DNA of 64,000 nucleotides, taken from NCBI GenBank assembly GCA_013339895.1, contig JABACO010000021.1:3953799-4017798 (forward strand), written 5' to 3'. The notes under the pieces were generated by a model, which saw nothing but the letters and a program-made list of their open reading frames with translations, was not told the DNA's origin and made no database searches. Source of the DNA: Ephydatia muelleri. Taxonomy: Eukaryota > Porifera > Demospongiae > Spongillida > Spongillidae. The position numbers were made by a program, and so were the translations under genes. Shown here piece after piece: positions 36,994 to 49,976 of this stretch; position 1 is the first letter of the stretch; each line of letters opens with the position of its first letter.

Positions 36994-38959
36994 GTCTGCT
37001 CGCAGTGCAAGGAAAGCAGCCATGGAAGATTTGGACCCGTAAGCTTAACAGTTAAATCGTGGACCGATGATGCATCCCACTGGCCTCCAATGAAGTTCCC
37101 TCATGCTGATCTATAACGTTTTTGATAAACACCCAAGCTTGCATGAGAGCCACCATGCAGAGAAAGCTGAGGCTTTAAATGCCTATGCCAAAGTATTAAA
37201 AAAATAATTATATAACCATACAGTACAGCTAGCGGTAGAGTTTTGACTCCGTTCAATTTAGTGGTCGGGTTTTAACAGTACAGTTTAATATCCGCATGAC
37301 CTTGACAATGAAAATTGGACAACGTAACGCTATAGAATGCGTTGAAATGTATTATTACAATTCTCGGTGGTCGAAGTAAAAAAAAAAATTTGAAATCTCG
37401 AACTGAAAACGTATGCGCTCGGTCCCTTCTGCGGAAACGATCCATTATGATAATATGGTTTGCTTGCACTGTTGCGTTTCTTCATCGTCGAAACGTAATT
37501 TGGAAAAAAAACAAAACAAACTGTAACTGTATCCGTGGTCACGCAATCCCAGAGGAACTATATGTAAGGAGTGAGCTCCCGAGTTTGCATATAGGTAATA
37601 GTAGCTAGGTCCCGACGCATTGTTTTCAAGATCTCAGTTTTTTTTTGGTATCAGTATTATGTTATTTATAAAATGACTCTTACGCTCTGTAAAGCGGACT
37701 ATCTATCGTGAAGTTACTAAGGCACTGTTATAGCCAGACGCCCTTCTTTTACTTGTCCTGGAAATTGGCCAAAATATGCAAGGCCGTTTTCGCTGCAAGG
37801 AAGTTCCATACATTTATGTAAGCAGTTGAGGCGATTAGACACCATGCAAGTCCACCAGGTGAATCACAGTAATAGAGAAAAGTGTGGTTGAGGTGTCTAC
37901 CTATAATCATAGATATTCTACTATAATATCTATGCATGCATGTTTGGGATGCACAGACTAGTAACACGTCCTTATAGTAGTTTTGTAAAAGCATTTTCGT
38001 GTTTGCACAATTATGCAGTACAGCACGCAATGACTGTTGTTCCTCTCATGCAAATTAGCGTGGGAAGGACGACAGATACTGCGCAATTTAGAGGGTGGGC
38101 TTGCCAATTAAGAGATGCTTCATCTTGACTTGGGAGTTGTTAAGTATACGCGTACCATAGAGAGGGAAAAATGCAATCACGTGACCATTAAGCTCGCACT
38201 CGCACTCTACTCCGTGGTCGCGCTATGGGACGGTACCATTGCGCATGCGCATTGCATCGCGAACAGGGCTAGGCTAGCGCCGGCTAGGGCCCAATCGTCT
38301 CACGTGATGAACTGCGTCCTTTCCTCTGATATGCGAGACATGTTTTCCGAGCTCCAATGAGTATAGTATCACGCAACTTCCGTTTGGGTGTGTGGTCGTT
38401 AGGCATTGCCCGTCTGTGGGCGTGCCGACCCTGCGCAAGGAAGATGCCCTCAGGCCCGTCCCCTTCACTAACGCGGGCAGTGAGTAGTCTCGTACCCATA
38501 CCCCAAACGTACGTAAGCATTATTGTATAATGTGCTACATACGGTGTTATTATACACAGCCAATTCTCAACATATCTGTAACATATATGTTGTAGGCATC
38601 TGGTACAGATTGATGACAACACATGTACCATGGCTGTTACATATACTTCTTTATTACATCCTGCTACATACATATTGTTGCTATCATTCTGTTCCAATTT
38701 TACCAGATCTTAAAAATCATAGCTGTTCTGTATGACTCATACATGTACCATATAATAAACCTTGATTTAAAATCACCACATAATTAATGGATGCACTAGT
38801 GAGAGCAACAGAAGCCCTTGATGTGGACGGAGTGCATGATGGTCCAGCAGTGCAAATTCTTGGACCTCCTTGAGTTGACGATCAAGATGAGGCAGAGCAG
38901 CACGTATGGTGAGTGAATCAATGGGTTACGAGCACGTGTATGATTCGAATTAATTCTCC

Positions 38960-39510
38960 CCGACATACTGGGGAGTACAGTCATGTCAAAGCGCACTTGT
39001 AAGTATATACTTGTAGTAAATGCTGTGACAAGTTGTGTGTTGTGTTCGATCTTTGCCAACTTGCTCCCCTATAATTGTGAACTATGCAATCAGACGTTTC
39101 CCTACCCCTTAAAGTACAGACAGCTGCACATCGCTGGGCGTCCTCACAAATTATTCGTTAAAAGCCTTTTAATTCTATGCAACACATCTGAATACTGAGT
39201 GGCTGAGTGTGTGCCAAGGAATTTGTTGATGCTGTTAAACACCACATGCCACATCTGCTTCAAAGGAGAAAAACACACCTCCTTCTTCACTTGGTACAGT
39301 GCATGAATGAATTTGGACCATCTTCTGCATTCAATGCTGAACGGTATGTGTGTCTAAGGCTCATTTATATTGTAAATACAATTGTAGGTTTGAGTCTTTT
39401 AAATTCTAAATTGAGAGCTTTATGAAAACAGACAATTTCCAAGCCATGACATAGCACACCATTTCTCTGTCCAGCAACAGTTGCTGCCATGGTGGCTGAA
39501 AAGAAAGGTA
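38960..39510 (+). pseudogene. DDE-transposase relic (KDZ/Plavaka-like C-terminal block)
   Basis: Separate plus-strand pieces read LPYNCELCNQTFPYP, then FVDAVKHHMPHLLQRRKTH and FGPSSAFNAERY, then SHDIAHHFSVQQQLLPWW. This order matches the F-N-x-E-R-F and P-S-R-D-I-A-x-x-F blocks near the end of large transposase-like proteins in invertebrates and fungi. Frames are broken between blocks. Confidence 0.5.
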
Positions 39511-41757
39511 TTTATATTTCACTGTCTTGTATTCCAATTAAAGTGCTTTCTTTCAAGGTGTGACAAGGGATTTAAACATACGCTCCACACGATGTGTGGT
39601 ATTCCAATTAAAGAGCTTCTGCCTCATAAGCACATAGATCAGCCAGGAGCCGAAAGGAAGCTTAGAGTTTAAGAGATGTGCATGCATCATGGCACTCACT
39701 TCTTAGGCTATGAAGTACTCCTATAGAACCTGAAGCATTTGTCGTATCAAGTGAAGCTTACTGGGGTCACTTGCACCAACAAAGCTTCAGGCTATAGTGC
39801 AGTCGTAACTCTACTGCCAATTGCAATTGTGGGAGTACATCATCCAGCTTGTTAACACGAAATGCTGAGGTACATGTAGATATTATGTGTTCTTCAATAA
39901 TAGCACTTGCATTTATAGACGCAGTATGGAATTCTACACTTGGAGTGTTCAAAACGTCAAGTGGCATGACATTGCTTAGTCCAAGGGTTCGACTCACCAC
40001 TGTCAGCTGGAGGGCAACCCTTGCTAAATGAAGAGCCGTCTCTCTTCTGCAATGTCACCTCCAGTGACAACATCCAACAACCTACACATGCGTAAGGTGC
40101 TTCTTGGATACCATGGAAAGTATGGTGTGGAATCCGTGCCTAAAATCACTGGTTTACGCGGGCCACCTACTTTTTGACGGTCACCTACTTTTTCGTGGCC
40201 ACGTGGTTTTCCAGTGCTAGATATTTCACACATCAATGCATTATCAGTTCCAAAAATCAAATTTTTACGCGGGTCACCTACTTTTCAAAGGTCACCTACT
40301 TTTCGAAGGTCACATAGTTTCACATAGTTTTGGAAGGCCACATATAGTGATTTATTTCTCTTTCTCCACTTAATTGGATGTTTGATGTATAATTAGAAAA
40401 TGCCATTGAATTAACAATTAAGGTGGGCAGGGATTTAGCAACAACGGTGTGAGTATAGGGGAGCGCATCCGGGTTCTGGTGTGGTGCACCAGCATGCATG
40501 TATAGTGTTCAGAAACAACACTACTCACTCGCACTTAGCGGCAAAAGTTGCACTACTATAATCAAGTCAATGGTAAATATGCACTTATTTTTATCTCTAA
40601 AACGACACAGCATTGTAGCTTAGCCAGCTGTGTTTTTCACACCCTATCTCAGCTGAGGGCGCTTCATGCCGCGGCATGCACTATGCGAGTGCTTTGAAAG
40701 GGAAAAACTTAACAGGATGAGGATGACTGGCATCACTGCATGACTCTTCGTTAAGGGCAGACACAGAAGGGGTCCTTTAATTTCTCTTGCATTGCATGTA
40801 GAGTACACACTGTATTCATAATTAATACAATAATAGTGCCGAACAGCTCTGATTCAGTCTTCATGTCATGTACTGTACATTTACGTCATTAAAATCTGCA
40901 GATTACCTAGCACAAGATAATACATACACTACATGAATAAACCTTGTAGTACACTTAGAATAAAATAATAAAGATTTAGGGCTGAAGTTCAGGATGAGAC
41001 ATTCGGCAACCCTGCTCCATCGTCCATTCCCATTGCACTCCTCCATTTGGTACGAGAGCCCCTCAGAAGTTTTTCGCTCTTAGAATTGCAAATGAAAGTC
41101 GTGCTCTTATCCATCCCAATACCTCCACTGTTTGAGTTTTCTCACTTATGAGCAAGTTTCCGAGCAAGGTGTTTGATAAAAAAGTTTGCTTCTCGACCCA
41201 GGGTGCCGTCCACCAACACACCAAATGATGTGAAGGAGGCTCGGCAAAGTGCTGCTGCTTCCAAATATAAATATATATTTTTTCTTCCTCAGTACATGCA
41301 TTATGTGCAGTTATGATTCTACATAATTTTTATCAGTCAGTTGTCAATGATGGGCCCTCATGCATTAAACCAATGAAGTTAACAGAGAATCAAGTATTAT
41401 AATATTAGCCTGGACCAGTTGCAACGATCACTGTGGCAAAGGCCAATAAATACATCTCTCAAACTGTGATAGCATCGGGTCCCTCAGACAAAGGACAACT
41501 AAATTCCTTAAAGATCAGGGCCATCGTTTAAGACAGGTGTCAGGTGAAACAAACTCCTCGTACCTGTTTCAGAGTCTGTCAGTTGGTATCCAACAAGGCA
41601 ATGCCAGCAGATGAGAGTTTTGTTTTTGTTTGAGCATTGTTTATGTTTTGGTTTTGTAAGTTATTTAATGTGCACAATCACTGATTACAATAGAATAATT
41701 CTGTAAAAAAAAAAAAGTTCAGAGGTTCCCTGTGTCACCTTCGTCTAGAAATCATTC

Positions 41758-42310
41758 TTGATCCTCTAGGTCATCATGCAGCCTCTTACAGACATGGTGG
41801 AGATGTGGTTGCTTGGCACAACCATATGCATGACATCTTTGTCATCGTGCCCATCTTTCAGTGAGAGTTAAAGTGGGGTATGGTTATCCAGAGACCATAT
41901 CAACTCTCGCCCTGCAGACGTCCTTGTTCCGAGTTGGGACAGAGGCATGCCAGCAGCCTTTGATGTCACAGTTACCCCTGTCACCCTGAATGAGGCTAGT
42001 ATCTGTGGGCTCTGCAGCTCATGCAGCTGAAATTAGGAAGCATGCAGCCAATGACAGAAGGGCCAGGACTGGGGGTGAACATGTGTTCCATAACTGCTGG
42101 CAACTGGTGGAAAGGGCCGCCGTGCATCTCTGCTTTCTATCAGCCAGTCTGTAAGCTTACCATGCTTGGCAACAGGCCCAACTTACCCTAAGTAGTGGTG
42201 GCCTTGCATGGGCTTCTTGCCTATCACACCACTCTTCAGCAGCATATATTGCTTCCCTCACAGCATCTGGCAGTAATCCAAACACTATACAGCATTACAA
42301 CTCCCTTGTT
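41758..42310 (+). pseudogene. Retroelement-derived C-terminal fragment
   Basis: The plus strand encodes LDPLGHHAASYRHGGDVV and then, in another frame, SRPADVLVPSWDRGMPAAFD and VTLNEASI. These blocks recur downstream of reverse-transcriptase-like domains in many uncharacterised sponge and cnidarian proteins. Frameshifts and stops break it; the reverse transcriptase itself is not visible here. Confidence 0.6.
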
Positions 42311-43049
42311 CTACTTGCTGAGCGGCTCAGTGGAAGCAGCTTTGCAGTCCCAGGCGACCAACAAGTTATGACCAGCAGACTTGAAAAACATCACTACAGG
42401 CTCCCCTTCCAATCTTTAGCTCTGCCTGACTAAGCACGAATTCTGTCTGTCTCATCTCCCCCCATGCTTCTTCATGGCTCCAGGTTGTTCCAGCACCTGG
42501 GCTCAATCTCCACCTTGACCCTTTCTGAGTTTCACGCGGTATGCTACAACAGGCTTTGTGACATCTTTCTATAGAGTCTTGCAGGCGAGCCTGTTTTGGT
42601 GCCCAATGCAAGTTGAGCAGGGAGTGGTCTTGGGCATACATGTATATAATTAATGGCGTACATTACAAGCTGAAGTTGTTCTGGTCCCTGAATCGATGTT
42701 AACTAGGCCAGCAGCTGCATGCCTTTGTCAGTATCATACGCTTAACCCACTTACTTTTACTGAAGCAAGTGTGACAGCAGGGTCAGCAGCCTTGGCAGCT
42801 GAACAGCAAAAGCACAGTGCTATGCAGCGATACTAAATGTGCTGAACTCGGGGGTGGAAGTTTGTCTCACTAGCTGTGGGGCAATTGTTCGGGAGTATAT
42901 GAACAGAGCAAATAAATATCTACTTACACACTAAATTTGAAGCGCCGAATTGAACGCTTCTACCCGAAGATATGTCGGTTTTGAAACCGGGGTATCGGAC
43001 CTCGGCATGCAGCGCGCTATTGTAAGACATCAAAATAATTATATGCATA

Positions 43050-43160
43050 GAGAAATGGCATAGTATGAATGGTTAAAAATAGGAAGTTAACCGTGCGGAT
43101 GTTATAGCGATTCGACATTTTTATAACTTTAATACAGTATACTGATTCGCCATTTTCTCC
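43050..43160. mobile_element. Partial copy of the MITE arm seen at 51.3-51.8 kb
   Basis: AGAAATGGCATAGTATGAA, AATAGGAAGTTAACCG and GTTATAGCGATTC line up with AGAAATGGTGTAGTATGAA, AATAAGAAGTCAATAG and GTTATAGCGATTC near 51715-51790. Confidence 0.55.
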
Positions 43161-44526
43161 GAAACGTCTACATTAACTCTTTAGAGCAATATTGCGCCGC
43201 AGGTGCTATACTAAAGCCACTCTGTTTATCCAAGCTTTGCAGTCAACAACATATTGATCAGTTCTTTCCTGGTCATATAGTGTAAGTTGTTTGCTAACTA
43301 CGTTTTCCTGCAACGCACAACACTTTTTTTTTGCACAACATGTGTACCGTAATAATTGGCTTTGCCCGCGAAAGAGTTAATTATGAATTCACTCTAAACA
43401 GAAATTAGTCGCTCGATCAAGCTTATTTTCTGTGTCTACCAACGTACGTAGAGTCACTCATACCAGAGAAATTTCATCCTGCTAAGTTTTTCCCTTTCCA
43501 AAACGCTCCTTTGGATCGCATGGTGCACGCCGCTCAGCTAGTGGTGTGAAAAACACAGCTGGCTATAAGGTACACTACGCGGATAATGCTTCGTTTTATA
43601 AGTAGAGAGGAAAATAAGTATCTGGATTATAGCTTTTGACTTCATTAGTAAGCAACTTTTGCGAGTGAGTGGTGATGTTTTTGAACACATGCTGCTGCAC
43701 CGCACCAGACCCCGCACCAGACCCCGCACCAGACCCCGGATGCCCAAGCTGTTGATTGTACTGTATGCATGATTTGGTTCAGTAGGATATGACAGCTGCC
43801 AAATGACATAAGGTGGCTTTTTATCTTGAGTTTGCCTGTTATTGCATGACTTCTGTATTTAAAACCTCACTAAGCTTATGTGGGATCATTTCCGCATGCT
43901 TTTTTCAAGATTTCAGAAGTCTGAAATGTCCTCTATACATTCTTACACACTGAGAATCGAAGTATCTGTCATGGAGTTGTAAGGCTCTAAGTTTTTAATT
44001 AGCAATACATTTCAACACAAGTGTTACATTTCTATTACGCGTACTGGAAATGTTATAATGCAGGCACTAGGTAGGTCCCTTTTTGTGGAAACGATCCCAT
44101 GTAACCAATTTTGTATTATAATGGGCCACCGTGTGTATCAGCATAGGAGGTTAAATGAGTTTAAGAATTCATGCATTTCAGATATGTGATTTTGTGGCTA
44201 TACACTTAGTGGTCATAAATGCTGACAATCTGAATGCATGCATTCACCTCCTTCGTGTATAGCATGCTAAAGATGGTCTCAGAAAGGCTATTCTTAGGAA
44301 TAGTATGTTGTTGTTAGGATGCCTTTGCAAGACATTGATGCTAGTCAATCGTGTAGTTGCATTACTATAATGAGGCAGGTGTGAATTTCTACATGCAATT
44401 AATGCAATTAAGGTAGCAGGTAGTGACATTGTGGCCAGGGTAAGGTATCATACTGAGGATGCATTACTGTATAATATCATGTGCACAAATATTTACTGTG
44501 CACAAATATTTACTTTTCTGTTTCAG

Positions 44527-44667
44527 AGCTCCAACCATAGCGTCCTTCTATTAGGACGATCCAGTTATGAGGAGATTGCAAACTTATCAGAGGATGAGGA
44601 CGGGAAAGAGGATGTGGCCAAGGCAACGGAGGACGGAATGGTGTTGCCTATTATACTGAGACTGTAA
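44527..44667 (+). CDS. Possible terminal exon, unknown product
   Basis: After a pyrimidine tract and acceptor (TTCTGTTTCAG) the frame reads SSNHSVLLLGRSSYEEIANL, then an acidic DEDGKED stretch and a stop. It ends just 40 bp before the long-TIR transposon. I recognise no domain and could not find a partner exon. Confidence 0.25.
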   Translation, partial: SSNHSVLLLGRSSYEEIANLSEDEDGKEDVAKATEDGMVLPIILRL

Positions 44668-44709
44668 ACAGCAATGTATGCTTGTTTAAGGTCTGGGAAC
44701 GAGACTTTT

Positions 44710-47700
44710 GGGTCATCTATACCAATTCAACTCAGGCATTGACACCTATGTTTCAGAAGTCTGTAATATCTTATGGGACTTGTTTAATCATTACTCTATA
44801 CACTAATCTCAATAACTAGCCCTTAAGGTCAATTGGTTTATTTGCTACAAGGTGTGAAAAATTTGACCACAAATGTAAACAATGCAATGCTTCGTTGTGG
44901 TCATATATCTGCACTGCAGTTACTTGTACAAACCCTCTAAGGGCTATATTCCAATGCCATAACCATGACTGGGGCATGTTGAGTGACCAAACTAACTGGT
45001 TATTATCTTTGTCATTTAAAAATGACCACTTTTACTGTTTTTATTCTTTGAAAAGAAAGAGCATGTTGTTTCCTACCTAATTTCTATGTTCCGTTAAAAT
45101 GCCACTTTGAAAGGAGTGAGTCTTTGAAGATGTTTATTCAGCGTATTGAATTAACGACATCCTTGAGTGTCCTTATCAAAACTTTGGTGTGCTTATCATA
45201 ACAATGTCTCTTTTGGGGTACCCAGTACAAACAGATCACTACCACATCATCAGTGGCTGTTGCCACCTTCCACTATCTGAATATTTTGTACTTTGGATGT
45301 GATGTCACTTAGTAGCCCTCGATTGTACGTTACAAAGAAGTCCGCTGTCTCTAGCTTGTATTGAAGCACACAACATTGCCTAGCATGTTTCACCCTTTTA
45401 CTTGTAACGAGAACAAGCACTACAGCTACGTGACGTCACATCTTGGAACAAATAATCAGATCGCGCCCAGATCAATTGTATAAAGCATGATCAATTCATC
45501 ATGGATCTTTATAGTTTTAGCACACCTTAGTGTGGGTTTCACACTAACAGTGTGTCTACAGTTTTATATAAGTAAGAAAATGTATATATTTTAGGCTGCA
45601 CGAGTCTTTTTGTCTCATTCATTCTAAAAAACAAATTCAATTAATTTAGTTAGGTTTGGAACATCAATTAAGCAAATTAATTCAGTCCATTCAAACCTGG
45701 ATGCCCTACATTTGTTGTTATTATTATGTATAAATATAAGTGCAGCGTACAAGGTTCAAAAATAATTATTATGATCTATGTTTAGCAACACGCTTTTTGG
45801 TTTTTTTACTGCTACAGGAGTATTCTTTCACTGAAACAAATGAGTTTGAAATAGGTTTGATGCAATGCAATTTCTGCGTCCCTGGAACCTGTTTGACATC
45901 AAAAATCTTGCTTGCAATCATTTTGCCTCCTTTTCATGATCTTTATTAGTTACATATCCAAAAGACATTCCTCCTATTTCTTTTATTGCAAAGTTATACA
46001 GCTGTCTTGAATTCCAATATTTGATTTTCATTAGCATGTTGCAGGCTGGCTTTAGTGGCAAGTCATTTCAGTGTACCGGCAGCGCCATCTGGCACTTTTT
46101 CCGTGTGAAGTCACAAAATAAAGATGCCATTCTGCAGGTACACCAAAATCTTCCATATGGTAGAATAGGTTTATAAAGTTTTTTCCTGTTTTTTGTATTG
46201 GGCTGCACATCCGTCTGATATGTACATTATTTTACTAGGCTTCTTCCCAAAGGTGGTAGTTAAGAATTGTATATTATTTACAGGTGCACAGCTATATTGT
46301 ATCATGTTCTGGGCACTCAGATATCACACTTGTGTTGCACATTTCCACGATAATAGGAAAGAAAAGGATGGATAGTTGCTTGCAGCTTATTCCAGTGAAA
46401 GGATTGAACAGCATCCTGACAAATGCAAGTATACTTTTCAGAGAAGTCTGCAATGACTATAAGTTCATTAGGCCTTAGTGCTTGCCTTGCATGATTCACA
46501 AAGCTAGGTTGTAATTTGGCTATTAGATCATGACGTTGAAGCTTTTTAAGAGCTTGTATAAAAGATTGTAGAAATTCATCTACTGGTTGTATGATGGTTT
46601 CCATTGTTGAACGATCAGTTGATGTCCACTGTTTGTATTCCAGAGTATCAACCATATTTGCATCCATGATATCCTGCAGTTTAATGTGCAATACTCCTGT
46701 TCCTGGACACTGTTTGCATTTGCCTAAATAGCATTGAACTCTTGGTGGATTGCACATTAACATTGCAGCTAAACAATGTTGATAATAGGAGATGGCTCCT
46801 TCCAGCTATTTTGCTACCATAAAACATGAGCTTTGCATTTTGATGCAGTGAACAAACACAAACTGAATGTGTCCCAAGAACCTGCTAAGACACATTCCTT
46901 AGGTCTTAGCATGGCAAAGGTAGAAAACCCAACTATAGTACCTGGGTAAAGTCTCTTCAATTGCTCATATAGCTCTTTCAGATTACAGAGTAGCAACCTC
47001 TTTTGACAATGTTCTCGTTTACCCTCTGCGGTCACAACAGACACAAAGTCCTTTTTTTCCTGGCATTACTTGGTTTATGTCATCACTATGATAAAAAGCT
47101 TTAACAAGGTCCTCAGTGGTTGTAGGAAGGCACCTGGCATGTTTTGGATTGGGTGTTGAAAGATTGCCTTTTTCTTCAACAAGTTTTTTTAGCACACCTG
47201 GCCATATCATGGAAACCCCAAATTCTTGCATTATCTTGCAAAGTGACCAACTGTTAGGCAAGACAGTCAGAATATGTATCAGTTCACTTCTATGCGCAAT
47301 GGCTTTGAATTTTTCCTTAAGTTGCGATATGATCTCACTGTCTGCATCCCTGCCATCAAGATCAGGGCTTACTCCTATTGCAGACAGTCCCTCTACAACT
47401 TTCCTGATTTTCTTCTGACCATATGAGCTCCCCTTTCTCTACATCTGGTATTTGGATTTAGGTGATACCTCGAGTCCTTCGTTCAAATGAATGAATTCAC
47501 TGGCACTGCTCTCAGTACTTTCATCCTCAGCAAGAGTGTCTTCTTCATACCATGCAGCTCCAACGTATTCATTTAGATCAGTTACACTGCTGGGGCTGCT
47601 TTCACTTCGATCCTTGACATCTTTACTTGCTTCAGCTATACCGGAGCCACTCCCATCTTCATCAGTACACCTGGTGTCTTATTTAGGTCACAACCTTCAT

Positions 47701-48797
47701 CAGGCTACCTTCAGCATCAGTCGTGAGTTGATCATGGCCCTCGTGATCCACAACTCCTTGGATCAAATAAAAAAACTTGAGTATTTTGAGGTATACTATC
47801 AGAAAGATGCAAAGCACAGATGACGTATTCTGCATGACATAAAGCTTTCTACGACACATCGAACAAATCTTGTGTGAAGGACTTAACATTAGCAGTGGAA
47901 AGCTTGCGACTACTCAATACTGGCCTCAAATCACTACGAACGTTACGAGTTCTCTTCCTCGTGTGACACTTGAGTGGATCACAACAGTGTTGAAACGATG
48001 ACATGACGTGCACTGTTACTGACCGGATTGGGAAAAAATGTGTGACGGAACTTGTGACGACTGTAAAACAAAAACAAAGTACTTGGGGCGATCGTACCTA
48101 TATATTCGGCGCGGGCAAGCGCTGGTGCAATGGAGAGGAGGAATCGATAACAAAGAGGTCATTGTTAGCATACAATGCAAAGAGGTCTTTGTTATCAAAT
48201 GGCCCGACCTGCACGAAACACTTTTGAGGTGGAACGTTTCATCGAAACATAGTTGGTAGAGCGAGCAATCAGTCGCTTTGATAAGCACACCAAAGTTTTG
48301 ATGAGGACACTCAAGGACGTCGTTAATCCAATTACGCTGTATAAACATCTTCAAAGACTCACTCATTTCAATGTGATATTTTAACGGAATCCAGTTTCAT
48401 CCCGTTATAAAAGCTAGGTAAAAAGGCAGAAAACAACATGCTCTTTCTTATTTTCAAAGAATAAAAACTTTAAAAGTGGTTTTAAATGACAAGGATAATA
48501 AGGCTAAAATGTCAGTTAGTTTGGTCACTGAACATGTCCCAGTCATGGTTATGGCATTGGAATATAGCTCTTAGAGGGTTGTACAAGTGACTAAAAAAAT
48601 TTGCAATGCAGATATATCACCACAAAGAGACATTGCATGGTTTACATTTATGTTCAAATTTTCACAGCAATTGACCTTAAGGGCTAGTTATTGCGATCAT
48701 GCTGTATAGAGTAACGAAGTAAACAAGTTCCATAAGATATTACAGGCTTTTGAAACATAGGTGTCAATGTCTGAGTTGAATTGGTATAGAATGACCC
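44710..48797 (-). mobile_element. 4.1-kb DNA transposon with about 0.5-kb TIRs
   Basis: The left arm (44710 to about 45200) and right arm (about 48279-48797) are inverted copies of roughly 500 bp, with many point differences and small indels. Both start GGGTCAT(C/T)TATACCAATTC reading inward. TTTT flanks each end (44706-44709 and 48798-48801) and may be a target duplication. The interior carries a minus-strand transposase-like gene. The superfamily is not clear to me. Confidence 0.85.
46317..48004 (-). pseudogene. Transposase-like gene of the long-TIR element, frameshifted
   Basis: Reading down the minus strand, an ATG at 48004 opens MSSFQHCCDPLKCHTRKR, then (shifted) SPSHKICSMCRRKL, an acidic segment, LPNSWSLCKIMQEFGV, TTTEDLVKAFYHSDDI, MPGKKGL, then VGFSTFAMLRPKECVLAG, and finally CNPPRVQCYLGKCKQCPG, KQWTSTDRSTMETI and IVIADFSEKYTCICQDA. 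These blocks in this order define an uncharacterised protein family common in cnidarians, molluscs and fishes. IADFSE..Y could hold a catalytic Asp of a DDE/D domain. The reading is broken by several frameshifts and it stops before a second catalytic block is seen. Confidence 0.7.
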
Positions 48798-48869
48798 TTT
48801 TGCACAACTTCTATGGTACTGTATGTTCTTTGCTGACAATCGTATGAACAAAAATCCATAAAACAAGTA

Positions 48870-49132
48870 CATTCTCTATGAGAAAGATGGTGGTATATAG
48901 GATTTGAAGACAACAGTGGTGTAAAAAGCAAGGATACAAGAGTCTAACAATAAGGGAAAATGTAATAGTCCTATATTTAGCACATCGTGACATGTGTAGG
49001 ATATTATGTTATTCGTGTGCTAAATATAGGACGATTACATTTTCCCTTATTGTTAGACCCTTGTTTCCTTGCTTTTTACACCACTATTGCCTTCAAATCC
49101 TATATACCACCATCTTTCTCATATAGAGAATG
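48870..49132. mobile_element. Large hairpin element with about 115-bp arms
   Basis: The left arm 48870-48984 (CATTCTCTATGAGAAAGATG...) and right arm 49016-49132 pair at roughly 95 percent by eye, ending CTATATTTAGCACA / TGTGCTAAATATAG at the loop side. The loop is about 31 bp. It lies 72 bp outside the right end of the 4.1-kb transposon. Confidence 0.88.
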
Positions 49133-49874
49133 TTTTTAGTTACTTGTAATAACCAATATTGACTTATGAGCACCTATATTTATACCACTGTGACTGCAAT
49201 TGTTTTCGTGTTTCTTTTTCCTATTAGTGCACTTCGTAGCTACAATAGTACAATTGCTAATTTATGTACCTAGCTGTACACATTGAACGTCATATTAGAC
49301 ACTTTATTATGATACGACCAGATAAAGAAGTATAATTGCTTTGATGGATTAGATTATCATTATCTTAACCATACCCCTGGTCTTTGGATTTCCGTAAAAG
49401 CTGTGCACTAACAGGTGGACGTGTATTAATTTATATTGTGTGACACTGACGTATGTCAGATTACGGAGCGGTCACAACACGGTATTTTGTTCGACAGTAG
49501 GAGGTGTAGTCTCGTCCCCAGACCCACAGACGTAACGATTGACGGGCTATACTCGAGAACTACATACAGTAGTGACATTGAGTACCCATCCAGAGAAACT
49601 GCAGTAAACTTGCAGCACTAGCACAGAAGCTGCTGCCTCTCTCTTTTCATGTGGCTGTGGTGCTGCTGTTTCATCGCTGCATACTTTCTTTTGCAAAAAA
49701 TCAGAATCATAATAACTATCATTGACATGCATTCATGACCACTGGAAGATAGCCTCACATTCCTCAGCTGCACATTCCTCCATACCAATTAACACAAAGC
49801 ATACTAATCGCACCCGCTAGCTAGGGAATAATCATAATCGATACTGATAAGCTATACCAGCTAGGACCCACCTG

Positions 49875-49976
49875 TGCTCCTTAGCCCCTTCCTATTTTGG
49901 ACAGCGGCTATGTCACTGCAGGTTTATATTGGCAACTCCATGCCCCACACCTAACTACCAAATTGCTGGTGAGGCT
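49875..49976. repeat. Dispersed repeat, inverted relative to 57425-57540
   Basis: GGCTATGTCACTGCAGGTTT and CAAATTGCTGGTGAGG occur here and, inverted, at 57425-57540. The two copies are diverged. Confidence 0.75.

Larger units (their letters stand above)
35758..40464. other. Transposon-relic-rich intergenic interval
   Basis: No host gene is recognised. It contains a MITE with TIRs (36685-36835), a 145-bp hairpin (36849-36993), a TAGTCTCGTACCCA terminus (38484-38497), a transposase relic (39200-39510) and GGTCACCTACTTTT direct repeats (40160-40330). Confidence 0.55.
40465..43744. mobile_element. 3.3-kb element with about 260-bp terminal inverted repeats
   Basis: The left arm (40465-40720) and right arm (43474-43744) are diverged inverted copies sharing GCATCCGGG..TCTGGTG at the outer ends, CCAGCTGTGTTTTTCACACC in the middle and GGGAAAAACTTA at the inner ends. 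The right arm has an extra CGCACCAGACCCC triplication. The interior carries a reverse-transcriptase-linked fragment on the plus strand. The flanking target duplication is not clear to me. Confidence 0.7.

Noticed and set aside
46046..46138. Plus-strand exon-like block FQCTGSAIWHFFRVKSQ with good splice sites
   Set aside because: It lies inside the 4.1-kb transposon on the strand opposite its gene. It vaguely recalls a BED finger but lacks the Cys/His set, so I did not list it.
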